A DNA stretch of 39,660 nucleotides from Chloroflexota bacterium (GTDB lineage: Bacteria > Chloroflexota > Anaerolineae > Anaerolineales > UBA11858). The stretch's first letter is position 1. Each line of letters begins with the position of its first letter. The notes beneath the pieces are model-generated. The model ran no database searches. It saw only the letters and a program-made list of their open reading frames with translations, and was not told the origin of the DNA. This document shows positions 15,460 to 22,455 of the stretch, one piece after another. The stretch spans positions 1-39,660 of the forward strand of contig VGOC01000023.1 in NCBI GenBank assembly GCA_016865865.1. The letters are read 5' to 3'. Both the position numbers and the translations under genes were made by a program.

Positions 15460-16221
15460 CTATGAGGACAGATCGTTGATTATGCTCATGGGTTCCACAT
15501 CTGGCGCAAGATCGCGGTAGGCGTTGCGTATTTGCCAGACCCGAAAGGCAGCCTCGAGCTGAATCCGAAAGGACATCTTCGATTCGCCCAGATAACGATC
15601 GGCAAAATAGATCGGCACTTCTTCGATCTTACGCCCCAGCTGGTGAGCAATATAAATCATCTCGATCTGAAAAGCATATCCATTAGAGCGCACACGTTCC
15701 AACGGCATACACATCAACGTCTCGCGTCGCCACATGCGAAAACCACCGGTGACATCGAGAACGGGCATGCCCAGGATCGAACGAGCATAATAATTTCCAA
15801 AAGACGACAAAGCCCTGCGCCAGAGCGGCCACGCCTCATCTAACTTTCCCCCTGGCACATAGCGCGACCCCAGCACAACATCACAATGTCTGATCGCTCC
15901 GGAAAACTCGAGAATTTTTTGCGGCGGATGGGAGAAATCGGCATCCATCTGAACCACATATTCAGCTCCATCATTCAACGCCTGCTGGAATCCCTGGATA
16001 TAGGCTGTGCCTAAACCCTGTTTCCCGGCCCGGCGAATTACGGCGAGGCGAGGAGAATATTGGCCAGCCAAATCATCCGCCAGCTCCCCTGTGCCATCTG
16101 GGCTGCCATCATCAACGATCAATACCCTCAGATCGGAGATCGGTAACTCGAATAGAGCCGCGACTATTTTAGGTAAGTTTTCGACTTCATTGTAGGTTGG
16201 TATGACGATAGTTAGTTGCAT
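15460..16221 (-). CDS. Polyprenol monophosphomannose synthase-like glycosyltransferase (DPM1 type, GT2)
   Basis: The product has 253 residues. The fold starts at MQLTIVIPTYNEVENL, with VLIVDDGSPDGTGELA (nucleotide site), GLGTAYIQGF and the metal-binding VQMDADFSHPP, all diagnostic of the DPM1 branch of GT2. The family transfers mannose or a similar sugar from GDP to a polyprenyl phosphate at the inner face of the membrane. There is no C-terminal membrane segment, as in the short DPM1 forms. The ATG at 16221 is preferred because it opens directly into the first beta strand; the upstream ATG at 16260 adds 13 unrelated residues. It is inside the signalling operon, suggesting that glycan or glycolipid synthesis is co-expressed. 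Confidence 0.88.
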   Translation of the reverse strand: MQLTIVIPTYNEVENLPKIVAALFELPISDLRVLIVDDGSPDGTGELADDLAGQYSPRLAVIRRAGKQGLGTAYIQGFQQALNDGAEYVVQMDADFSHPPQKILEFSGAIRHCDVVLGSRYVPGGKLDEAWPLWRRALSSFGNYYARSILGMPVLDVTGGFRMWRRETLMCMPLERVRSNGYAFQIEMIYIAHQLGRKIEEVPIYFADRYLGESKMSFRIQLEAAFRVWQIRNAYRDLAPDVEPMSIINDLSS

Positions 16222-16290
16222 AGTGTATAAACTAATTTGGGATGGCAGAGTAATCGCCATCCCAATGACAATTCGATATGAGAAAATAAC

Positions 16291-17139
16291 TCATCGAAGC
16301 TCAAAAAGCCTGGTTTTCAATTCTTCCAGGTCTTCGAAAGGGCCTTGTTTCGGCAACAGACCCCCCATCGTCAATGCCAGTCTCTGGCTGAGTTTTTCAG
16401 CTTTATCACGATCCTTGAGCGGATAGAAATAATCCAGAGACTGTTCGATTCGGGTTCGAATGCGTTCCCCTAAATTGACGAGCACACCGGCATTCGTTAC
16501 TATTACCAGTTGCGTGGTTGTTAGATGCCCAATAAAATCAGAGGGGCTGCCGATGTTGCGAACGGCGTTATGAACCATCAGGCTGACCGCTCGCAAGACG
16601 TCATCCGAGGCCACGAATCCATAATCGCTTCGAAATACATCCAGGTTATCCAAAGAGATGGACAACAGCGCCCAATCATCTCTCCCCAAACATTCGGTCA
16701 GCTTCTCGTCAACAAGGACACCCTCGGGGAATCCGGTTACAGGATTATTGATGGCATTTTGAGAAATGCGCTGCAGAGAGTTGCGAACACGCAGACGTAG
16801 CTCCTGAATATCGAATGGTTTGGTGATGTAATCATCTGCGCCCAATTCGAGCCCTTGCAAGCGATCCGATCGAGCGCGTTTCTCGGTCAGGAAAATAATG
16901 GGAATATGCTCTGTCCGACGGTTTTTCCTGAAGCGTCGGGCAACTTCGTAGCCATCTATGTCGGGCAAGCGAATATCCAGGATGACCAGATCAGGATGTC
17001 GGCTCAGCCCAATTTCGACTGCATCTTCCCCATCATTAGCGACCATCACGAAATACCCCTGAACGCGGAAATAGGCTTCGAGCATTTCCGCAACATCCAA
17101 ATCATCTTCGACTATCAGGATATTCGAGGTTTCTTCCAT
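16291..17139 (-). CDS. Response regulator with strongly degenerate GGDEF-like domain
   Basis: The product has 282 residues: a receiver domain (phospho-acceptor Asp55 in LVILDIRLPD, Lys in DYITKPFD) and a GGDEF-like half that aligns with the protein at 10015-10902 (VTGFPEGVLVDEKL, DDWALLSISLDNLDVFRSDYGFVASDD). The signature position reads IGHLTTTQLVIV, with no GG[DE]EF residue left, so it cannot be a diguanylate cyclase. The paralogy suggests a tandem duplication inside the block. The ATG at 17139 is preferred; a GTG lies directly before it. It lies 34 bp downstream of the V4R gene. Confidence 0.86.
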   Translation of the reverse strand: MEETSNILIVEDDLDVAEMLEAYFRVQGYFVMVANDGEDAVEIGLSRHPDLVILDIRLPDIDGYEVARRFRKNRRTEHIPIIFLTEKRARSDRLQGLELGADDYITKPFDIQELRLRVRNSLQRISQNAINNPVTGFPEGVLVDEKLTECLGRDDWALLSISLDNLDVFRSDYGFVASDDVLRAVSLMVHNAVRNIGSPSDFIGHLTTTQLVIVTNAGVLVNLGERIRTRIEQSLDYFYPLKDRDKAEKLSQRLALTMGGLLPKQGPFEDLEELKTRLFELR

Positions 17140-17173
17140 CACTGATTTTTCTTGTAAGTTGACATTGTCGAAT

Positions 17174-17809
17174 TTATTCTAAAGGCTGCTTATAAATGAC
17201 GAACTCGCACACATCATTGCCCATCGCAACGCATTTGGACTCATTGACACGAAACTCTTTTCCACCAGAAACCCATTTCAGACCAGCATGTAATAAACCC
17301 GTCGCCACGAAGCACACAGGCTTATCCTCCCCGCTGCGTCCCCAACAGACAGGGCACCGATGGATCGTGTAGATATAGTCGCTGCTATGTTCTTCCACTG
17401 TAGATATTTGATCGCTCATCTGGCTGAAGATCTTGGCCATGGCAGGGATGCCAATGCGTAATTTGGTCTCGAGAGGCAATACCTTGAACGCCAGGTCACC
17501 CACACCTGCCAGCGCCCCAAAGTCTTTGAGCACATCATCGAATGTAGCCCTCCCAGCGCGCAGAGCCAGTCCCCGCCCTCCCCGGGGGCCATACATCTCT
17601 TCGAGGGCCAGATTGATCGCCGAAATATCAGCAAAATCGAAGTCTTTATTCAAATTATCCGCAGGAAAATGATTGATCAAATCGCCGAGATTTGCCAGAT
17701 TCAATATTGCATTAAGCCCATTTTTCCCCATCACATTTTCGAGCGCTTCGATCATGATCAAAGCGAATTTATTCGGGTAGTAATATCCGCTTTTGGGAAT
17801 AGAGTCCAT
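17174..17809 (-). CDS. V4R (4-vinyl reductase) domain protein, copy 2
   Basis: The product has 211 residues, a close paralogue of 12354-12986 (YYYPNKFALIMIEALENVMG, GPRGGRGLALRAGRA). The V4R cysteines are CPVCWGR, then VCFVATGLL, then ESKCVAMGNDVCEFVI. Fold and presumed zinc site are as in copy 1. It starts 12 bp after the roadblock gene ends. Roadblock and V4R are therefore the first two genes of the transcript, ahead of the regulator and GTPase. Confidence 0.85.
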   Translation of the reverse strand: MDSIPKSGYYYPNKFALIMIEALENVMGKNGLNAILNLANLGDLINHFPADNLNKDFDFADISAINLALEEMYGPRGGRGLALRAGRATFDDVLKDFGALAGVGDLAFKVLPLETKLRIGIPAMAKIFSQMSDQISTVEEHSSDYIYTIHRCPVCWGRSGEDKPVCFVATGLLHAGLKWVSGGKEFRVNESKCVAMGNDVCEFVIYKQPLE

Positions 17810-17821
17810 AACAAATCTCGA

Positions 17822-18193
17822 TCACACTAACCTGGCAAGGTCATCGGCAGCGCGGCGCATATCCAGGAAGATCAGTCCCAATTTCGCGTCTTCGCGAGCC
17901 AGGGCAGTAAGCACGGCATCCTCGCCGATTGACATCAGCACCACATAGCCCTCTTCGCCCTTGATATACACCTGATCGAGCGAGCCACGGCCTAACTCCG
18001 AGGCAATGCGCTCGCCCAATGATAGCATCGCCGCCGACATCGCAGAGACGCGATCCTCTTCCACATCCTGAGGCAACGCAGAGGCAATCGTCAATCCATC
18101 AACACTGACGACAGCAGAGGCCTCGATATCAGGAGAGGAGGCTTGCAAATCACGCAAGCGTTCTACCATGAGTTGTGAACGTGATTTTGTCAA
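17822..18193 (-). CDS. Roadblock/LC7 domain protein (MglB / CvnB type)
   Basis: The product has 123 residues, one roadblock/LC7 domain: a helix (LMVERLRDLQA), then the paired strands ASAVVSVDGLTIASALP and the EGYVVLMSIGEDAVLTALA strand pair, then LGLIFLDMRRAADDLARL. This family forms dimers that act as GTPase-activating or scaffold partners of small Ras-like GTPases; the partner here would be the GTPase at 13942-14481. The start is a TTG at 18193 with AAGGAG eight bases upstream; an in-frame ATG at 18169 lacks such a site. It is the first gene after the operon promoter. Confidence 0.9.
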   Translation of the reverse strand: MTKSRSQLMVERLRDLQASSPDIEASAVVSVDGLTIASALPQDVEEDRVSAMSAAMLSLGERIASELGRGSLDQVYIKGEEGYVVLMSIGEDAVLTALAREDAKLGLIFLDMRRAADDLARLV

Positions 18194-18224
18194 ATCTGTA
18201 CTCCTTGCTAATTTCGATGACCCG

Positions 18225-18253
18225 AATCTAGCATAGAGAATTTACAGTGTCAA
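18225..18253 (-). promoter_or_regulatory. Promoter of the signalling operon
   Basis: The minus strand has -35 TTGACA (18248-18253), a 17-bp spacer and -10 TAGATT (18225-18230) preceded by TGC, an extended -10. The predicted start near 18218 leaves a short leader with AAGGAG before the TTG start of the roadblock gene. No other equally good promoter was noticed within the block. Confidence 0.72.
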
Positions 18254-18329
18254 GAAATTGGGCATAACAGTTCAATATTACCACAAAGTAGCCATGATGA
18301 TTCGCGCCTGCCATCGAATCGAAAGGTGC

Positions 18330-18363
18330 TTAAAACAAAAAATGCCCTGTCCACTAGACAGGT
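18330..18363 (-). terminator. Possible terminator insulating the signalling operon
   Basis: CCTGTC/GACAGG with a 5-base loop (18346-18362) is followed on the minus strand by GCATTTTTTG. It would stop transcripts entering from the accessory region before the operon promoter. The stem is only 6 bp, so it is a modest candidate. Confidence 0.4.
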
Positions 18364-18409
18364 TATTTGAGGGGCACAAGGGTATCTGCCAGCCTCTTCG
18401 ATCTCCAAC

Positions 18410-18560
18410 GGCTTTCGATCTTTTCGTGATCTCCCGACACTCAGTTGTCCAGGCCTGCACTGATTTTATCGAATTGTTCGATGACCTTGCCGCTCATCCC
18501 CCGGTTTTACCCAGTTTCGAGCGAACGGGTCGCACACAGCGGGTTGCAGCCGACGTTGCT
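18410..18560. repeat. Dispersed repeat D, copy 1 (with a family C end)
   Basis: This stretch matches 20179-20325 with scattered differences. Shared landmarks in order are GGCTTTCGATCTTTTCGTGAT, GACACTCAGTTGTC, GGCCTGCACTGA, TATCGAA, TGACCTTGC, GCTCATCCC and CAGTTTCGAGCGAACGG. The beginning equals the right end of family C elements. No open frame is shared, so it is a decayed noncoding repeat, not a gene. The remainder of 18254-18638 holds nothing else recognisable. Confidence 0.7.
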
Positions 18561-18638
18561 CCGCTGCGCGGCTGAACCCGACCGTTGAGCGGCAGGAATA
18601 AATCAGGCGAAGTTCACGCAAGTCAGCGGTAATAATAG

Positions 18639-18667
18639 TTGACGATATTATCACATAATGATATTAT
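18639..18667 (+). promoter_or_regulatory. higBA promoter with embedded operator
   Basis: -35 TTGACG (18639-18644), 17-bp spacer, -10 TATTAT (18662-18667). The spacer holds the inverted repeat TATCA-CATAA-TGATA and a direct repeat of GATATTAT, a natural autorepressor site for HigA. The predicted start falls at about 18674, the first base of the toxin's GTG. Confidence 0.72.
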
Positions 18668-18673
18668 ATTCTT

Positions 18674-18955
18674 GTGATCGAATCATTTGCGAGTAAAGAA
18701 ACCGAGAAGATATTTCAAGGTCAAGTCTCGAGGAAGTTGCCGAGAGATATACAAAAGACCGCCAGGCGAAAACTTTTGTATTTGCACGAAGCAGAAGATA
18801 TTCAAGATTTGAGAGCACCCCCCGGTAATCGTTTAGAAAAACTTTCAGGAGATAGAGCCGGGCAATACAGTATTCGTATCAACGATCAGTGGCGTATTTG
18901 TTTTCGCTGGATAGAAGAAGCTGCGCAACATGTAGAAATAACAGATTATCACTAG
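18674..18955 (+). CDS. higB: HigB-type toxin (RelE superfamily mRNA interferase)
   Basis: The product has 93 residues. It matches the HigB/RelE 'killer' family in length and sequence: IESFASKETEKIF at the start, a basic ARRKLLYLHEAEDIQDLR middle, PPGNRLEKLSGDRAGQYSIRI, then DQWRICFRW, the usual catalytic-face strand. The family cleaves mRNA on the ribosome. The start is the GTG at 18674, giving VIESF where relatives have MIKSF; there is no leader or ribosome site, since the predicted transcription start coincides with the GTG. It lies 9 bp before the antitoxin gene, toxin first, as is usual for higBA. Confidence 0.92.
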   Translation: MIESFASKETEKIFQGQVSRKLPRDIQKTARRKLLYLHEAEDIQDLRAPPGNRLEKLSGDRAGQYSIRINDQWRICFRWIEEAAQHVEITDYH

Positions 18956-18964
18956 AGAAGAGAT

Positions 18965-19276
18965 ATGGAAGAGAGATTACCCCCAGTCCATCCCGGAGAA
19001 GTTTTGTTGGAAGATTTTATGAAGCCGTTAGGCCTGAGTCAATATCGTTTGGCAAAAGATATTGGGGTAACGCCAATACGCATTAGTCAAATCGTAAATG
19101 GCAAGCGATCTATAACCGTAGATACGGCGATGCGATTAGCGAGATATTTTATGACAAGTGCAGGCGTATGGTTACGATTACAGGTCAGATACGATTTGGA
19201 AGTAGCGGAGCAAGAGATGCGGGAGAAGATCAACCGCGAAGTAAAGGTTTATGAACAGCATTATGCGAGTGCGTAA
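18965..19276 (+). CDS. higA: HigA-type antitoxin (XRE helix-turn-helix)
   Basis: The product has 103 residues with the HigA opening PPVHPGEVLLEDFMKPLG followed by an XRE helix-turn-helix (LSQYRLAKDIGVTPIRISQIV, NGKRSITVDTAMRLARYF). It neutralises the toxin encoded just upstream and represses the shared promoter; the inverted repeat at 18639-18667 is the likely operator. A purine-rich AGAAGAG precedes the ATG. The C-terminal EQEMREKINREVKVYEQ helix is probably the toxin-contacting part, as inferred from position. Confidence 0.93.
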   Translation: MEERLPPVHPGEVLLEDFMKPLGLSQYRLAKDIGVTPIRISQIVNGKRSITVDTAMRLARYFMTSAGVWLRLQVRYDLEVAEQEMREKINREVKVYEQHYASA

Positions 19277-19374
19277 GGCGTTGTTCGAACACATTTGTTG
19301 GAGTTGTTGTTCGGGTAGGCTATCTTTTGTATGAGCCAAAGCAATTTGTTTGTAGGCATGAGTTTAGAACGAGA

Positions 19375-19656
19375 GTGTCGCCCAAACCAATTGTCATGGC
19401 TTGACACCTGGAGGGAAAGCAGATGACAGCAGATATATCCTGCTGGTGCGCCTTCTGGTGACTTAGGTCACACGATGGCTCCAAGCGTGTATCGTGAAGT
19501 TGCAGCAGATTGGGTTATCCTGTTGCAGCGCGTCCTGCAAAGGGCGTTCGCAGCGGCTTGAGCCGTGTGCGGTGAAAGCATGCCCTGAGCTTGCGAAGGG
19601 TCGCAAGCACGATTCTTAGGGGAGGGGGTGGCGGTGACGCCGCCTCTTTACCCGAC
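19375..19656 (+). mobile_element. Group II intron remnant (domains V and VI recognisable)
   Basis: GAGCCGTGTGCGGTGAAAG at 19560-19578 and TCGCAAGCACGATTCTTAG at 19601-19619 together match the domain V consensus of bacterial group II introns, including the GAAA tetraloop and the AGC of the catalytic triad. They are separated by a 22-base insertion. GGGGTGGCGGTGACGCCGCC with CTCTTTACCCGAC at 19624-19656 forms a domain VI hairpin and ends in AC at the expected 3' boundary. Upstream, 19375-19559 has local hairpins but I cannot assign domains I-IV, and no reverse transcriptase is present. The left limit is a guess (GTGTCGCCC). It is almost certainly inactive. Confidence 0.6.
19579..19600. repeat. 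REP-like insertion in the intron domain V loop
   Basis: CATGCCCTGAGCTTGCGAAGGG (22 bases, of which CCCTGAGCTTGCGAAGGG is an imperfect palindrome) interrupts the domain V apical loop. Removing it restores an uninterrupted consensus domain V. The same CCCTTCGCAAGCTCAGGG-like sequence appears as CCCTTCTCAGCGCAAGC inside the family C element at 36282-36391. Confidence 0.55.
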
Positions 19657-19738
19657 CAGCCTGTTATCCCCACTTATCGGGCTTTACCAAAATGTAACCA
19701 TCTGACTTTGTGATTTCTTCTGGGAATAAACTTTTTGA

Positions 19739-19868
19739 GTTACTGCTCAGGCTATCGATTGGAAATCGAGGCTGCGTTGCGAAACCGACCTTCGTCGGTT
19801 GAAAATCCAATCCACGAAGGTGGATTTCGCACGCCAGCCTCGAATTTATTCGATGGCTGAGCAGTTAC
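19739..19868. mobile_element. Family B palindromic element, copy 1 (longer variant)
   Basis: Inverted ends GTTACTGCTCAGGCTATCGA and, reverse-complemented from the right, GTAACTGCTCAGCCATCGA. Homology between the arms continues inward (ATCGAGGCTG, TTGCGAAA, CCACC). The centre carries CCGACCTTCGTCGG rather than the A6/T6 hairpin of the other copies. It truncates the NYN gene on its right. No flanking duplication is visible. 19657-19738 holds nothing recognisable. Confidence 0.72.
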
Positions 19869-20016
19869 AATATTTCGTAAATAATAGTTGCTGGTTCTGG
19901 TCAAGCAAGTTCTCAACCATCAGGTGAACGTTCAGCCAGTATGCCCACTTCCATCCACGGCTTTTTAAGCCATGATACAAATTGTAGCCGTCAATGTATG
20001 CAATTACTCTTTCCAT
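19846..20016 (-). pseudogene. NYN-domain (PIN-like) nuclease, truncated
   Basis: Only 56 codons remain: MERVIAYIDGYNLYHGLKSR is the classic NYN/LabA-like start, where IDGYNL carries the first catalytic acidic residue of this metal-dependent RNase-like fold. After LLFTKY the frame enters the family B element and ends within it (CNCSAIE, stop). Full-length relatives have about 180-250 residues, so the remaining acidic residues are lost. The ATG at 20016 follows AAGGG; an upstream in-frame ATG lies in the leader hairpin and is unlikely. A good promoter and a two-hairpin leader are preserved upstream. Confidence 0.8.
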
Positions 20017-20027
20017 AATCAATCCCT

Positions 20028-20083
20028 TAAAAAAGAGCCGCACCACCTTTTGGTGGGCGGCGGGCCGGAGATGCTATCTCCGG
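20028..20083 (-). promoter_or_regulatory. Two-hairpin leader / attenuator before the NYN gene
   Basis: On the minus strand the transcript first forms CCGGAGAT-AGC-ATCTCCGG (20065-20083), then GCCGCCCACC-AAAA-GGTGGTGCGGC (20037-20061; one bulged base), followed directly by TCTTTTTTAAG. The second hairpin plus U-run has the form of an intrinsic terminator inside the 5' leader, ending just before the AAGGG ribosome site. It could be an attenuator or the end of a small RNA. Confidence 0.6.
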
Positions 20084-20096
20084 GGGGGTTGAAAAT

Positions 20097-20125
20097 AATA
20101 TATCATAGACGTTACAGGAAGTCAA
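20097..20125 (-). promoter_or_regulatory. Promoter of the NYN gene leader
   Basis: The minus strand has -35 TTGACT (20120-20125), a 17-bp spacer and -10 TATATT (20097-20102). The predicted start near 20090 places both hairpins of the leader inside the transcript. Confidence 0.7.
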
Positions 20126-20154
20126 CTAAAACAAAAGTTCGATTTCTGGCTGCC

Positions 20155-20345
20155 CAATCCTCGGGTCGCCCGGGGACGGGCTTTCGATCTTTTCGTGATC
20201 TACCGACACTCAGTTGTCAAGGCCTGCACTGAGTTTATCGAAGTGTACAGTGACCTTGCTGCTCATCCCTTGTATCTTGCGATACAATACAGTTTCGAGC
20301 GAACGGATCGCACACACCGGCTACACAGGGCAGCGGCTGCGCGTC
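20155..20345. repeat. Dispersed repeat D, copy 2 (with a family C end)
   Basis: GGGTCGCCCGGGGACGGGC followed by TTTCGATCTTTTCGTGAT is the right half of a family C element; 20179-20325 then matches 18410-18560. It also contains GCACTGAGTTTATCGAAGTG, a short imperfect palindrome of the REP type. Noncoding; it occupies the gap before the acyl-CoA dehydrogenase gene. Confidence 0.65.
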
Positions 20346-20414
20346 TGATGGTACGCACTCGGTGTATAAGAAGTGTAGGACAATTGAGTCTTTGATCCGG
20401 GTTAGGAGAATATT

Positions 20415-21662
20415 ATGTCAACGACAGCCATGTTATCAACCAGCGACCTGGAACTGCGCGAGAAGACGCGCGACTTCGTCGCTTCGATCCCCCGTCAGCT
20501 CTTGCTGGATATGGACGCCGATAAAGTCAGGTATCCGCGCCAGTATCTGGAAGAAGCCGGGCGGCGGAATCTGCTCGGCCTGCGTTTCGAGCCGCGCTGG
20601 GGTGGCGCAGGGCTGCCCTGGACATCCGAACTGGTCGCCCTGGAAGAAATCGGCATGCTGGGCACATCCCTGGGCTGCCTGTATTCGCTGGTCTCTATCG
20701 TCGGGGAGGCGATTCACGAATTTGGCACCGAAACGCAGAAAGAGAAATACCTGAAGCCCATGCTGCGCGGCGATCTCACCGTCGCCGAAGCCCTGACTGA
20801 ACCGCGCGGCGGATCGGATTTCTTTGGGGCGACGACTCGAGCGCGCCGGGAAGGTGATACCTTCTATCTCACCGGGCAAAAGCGCTTCGCCGTCGGGGCA
20901 GAAGGCGCCGACCTGATCATGGTCTACGCCAAAGTGGAGGGCATCGCTGACCCCAAAGACTCCATGACGACCTTCCTGGTCGAGCGCGGACCCGGCGTGG
21001 AAGTAAGGCATCTCTACGGGCTGTTGGGCACGCGCGGGGGTGGTACAGGACGCCTGCTCTTTCGGGACGCGCCCGTCCCCCTGGAAAATGTCCTGGGCGG
21101 CGAGGCCGGCATCGGCCAGGGCGCAGAGGTCTTCCACCAGATGATGATCCCCGAGCGCATGACCTCCGCGGGCGGCGCCATCGGCATGGGGCGCGCCGCG
21201 ATCGAGATCGCCGCCCGCTACGCCGACAAGCGTCAGGCTTTCGGGCAGAAGATCCGCAACTTCGAAGGGGTCAGCTTCAAAGTCGCTGAAAGCCTGACTT
21301 TGTTGGACGCAGCCCGGGCGCTCAATCACGCTGTTGGCGCAGCCATCGCTGCAGGGGAGTCGCCAGGCAAAGTGCGCCGATTGGTCTCCGAAGCCAAGAA
21401 ATTCTCCACCGACAGCGCCTGGACGGTCGTCAACCACGCCATGCAGATTTTGGGCGGGATCGGCTACACCGATGTCTATCCCATCGAACGTCTGCTGCGC
21501 GATATCCGCCTGATCACCATCTGGACCGGCACCAACGAGATCATGAACCTGGTGATCCAGCATGAATTCTACAAGGAGTTCCTGGGGAGCGAACGATCGG
21601 GGCGAGATGTGGAAGCCGACGCGGCCGGTTCCGAATTCGTGGAAGAGAAAGTTTATCAATGA
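20415..21662 (+). CDS. Acyl-CoA dehydrogenase
   Basis: The product has 415 residues, full length for the family. It oxidises acyl-CoA to the 2-enoyl-CoA with FAD, passing electrons to ETF. Landmarks: [15 protein letters not shown] and [21 protein letters not shown] in the middle beta domain, then [45 protein letters not shown], and [13 protein letters not shown] at the C-terminus. The Glu of the YEGT motif used as catalytic base in medium-chain enzymes is Thr here (WTGT). A Glu in [11 protein letters not shown] sits where isovaleryl- and long-chain enzymes carry their base, so that role is inferred. AGGAG lies seven bases before the ATG. The stop overlaps the Nudix start (ATGA). Confidence 0.93.
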   Translation: MSTTAMLSTSDLELREKTRDFVASIPRQLLLDMDADKVRYPRQYLEEAGRRNLLGLRFEPRWGGAGLPWTSELVALEEIGMLGTSLGCLYSLVSIVGEAIHEFGTETQKEKYLKPMLRGDLTVAEALTEPRGGSDFFGATTRARREGDTFYLTGQKRFAVGAEGADLIMVYAKVEGIADPKDSMTTFLVERGPGVEVRHLYGLLGTRGGGTGRLLFRDAPVPLENVLGGEAGIGQGAEVFHQMMIPERMTSAGGAIGMGRAAIEIAARYADKRQAFGQKIRNFEGVSFKVAESLTLLDAARALNHAVGAAIAAGESPGKVRRLVSEAKKFSTDSAWTVVNHAMQILGGIGYTDVYPIERLLRDIRLITIWTGTNEIMNLVIQHEFYKEFLGSERSGRDVEADAAGSEFVEEKVYQ

Positions 21663-22111
21663 ATAGTTCAGAGAACGAAAACCTCACTGCCGATGTCATC
21701 GAAGCCGCCGGAGGCCTGCTCTGGCGAGAAACTCCTTCAGGGCGCGAACTGGCTCTCATCCACCGGCGAAAATATGATGATTGGACCCTCCCCAAGGGCA
21801 AACGCGACCCTGGCGAGCGCTGGCAGGATACGGCCTTACGGGAAGTCTTCGAAGAAACCGGTTGCAGAGCAACATTGAAGAGCTTTGCCGGGAGCACAGC
21901 CTATACAGTCAAAGGGGTCGCTAAAGTCGTATTATTTTGGAATATGGAAACGGCAGAAGATGGGGACTTCCAGGCCAACGACGAAGTTGACCGCCTGGTC
22001 TGGCTCCCTGTGGAAAAAGCTTTACTCGAGATGAGTCACGAGACCGAAAGATCATTGCTCGTAGCGCTTGGATCAAGAAAGCTGAACTTCTCGCAGAAGT
22101 TTAGCTATTGA
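21659..22111 (+). CDS. Nudix hydrolase
   Basis: The product has 150 residues. The complete Nudix box is visible as [23 protein letters not shown] (GX5EX7REUXEEXGU), preceded by the usual WTLPKG. It hydrolyses a nucleoside diphosphate linked to another group, using Mg2+ on the box glutamates; [13 protein letters not shown] resembles the MutT/diadenosine polyphosphate branch, but the substrate cannot be told. The ATG overlaps the stop of the dehydrogenase gene by 4 bases, indicating coupled translation. A strong terminator follows 15-50 bp downstream. Confidence 0.93.
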   Translation: MNSSENENLTADVIEAAGGLLWRETPSGRELALIHRRKYDDWTLPKGKRDPGERWQDTALREVFEETGCRATLKSFAGSTAYTVKGVAKVVLFWNMETAEDGDFQANDEVDRLVWLPVEKALLEMSHETERSLLVALGSRKLNFSQKFSY

Positions 22112-22124
22112 TCGAAATGGAAAA

Positions 22125-22167
22125 GAAAAGGCCTCATCAGTAGTTCTGATGAGGCCCTTGGTTTTCG
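22125..22167. terminator. Bidirectional terminator between Nudix and cold shock genes
   Basis: GGCCTCATCAG/CTGATGAGGCC (11 bp, 5-base loop, 22130-22156) is followed by CTTGGTTTT on the plus strand and by TTTTCTTTTCC on the minus strand. It serves the convergent Nudix and cold shock genes. Confidence 0.82.
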
Positions 22168-22179
22168 ACAGGCTAACAA

Positions 22180-22389
22180 TTACATGGGGATAACGTTGGC
22201 AGCCTGGGGTCCTTTTTGGCCGTCTTCTACAGAGAATTCGACCTGCTGGCCCTCTTCGAGGTTGCGGAAGCCTTCGCCCTGGATGGCGGAATAGTGGACA
22301 AAGACATCCTTGCCACTTTCGCGCTCGATGAAGCCATAGCCTTTGCTTCCATTGAACCACTTGACCGTACCGATGACACGTTCAGACAT
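22180..22389 (-). CDS. Cold shock protein (CspA family)
   Basis: The product has 69 residues, the standard length. RNA-binding motifs are KGYGFI (RNP1) and DVFVHYSAI (RNP2); the opening [15 protein letters not shown] is diagnostic. It is a single-stranded RNA/DNA-binding chaperone. The ATG at 22389 follows AAGGAG; an upstream in-frame ATG at 22512 would add 41 unrelated residues across the terminator of the upstream gene and is rejected. Leader of unknown length, possibly regulatory as in other csp genes. Confidence 0.96.
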   Translation of the reverse strand: MSERVIGTVKWFNGSKGYGFIERESGKDVFVHYSAIQGEGFRNLEEGQQVEFSVEDGQKGPQAANVIPM

Positions 22390-22455
22390 TTTTTTACTCC
22401 TTATTGAACTATATCTGATATTACTTCGAGGTGCTCGATCGTTCCATCGGAGGGT

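Noticed and set aside
20436-21659. 407-codon open frame on the minus strand
   Set aside because: It lies wholly opposite the acyl-CoA dehydrogenase gene, whose protein has every family landmark. The antisense frame is open only because of GC-rich codon use and resembles no protein.
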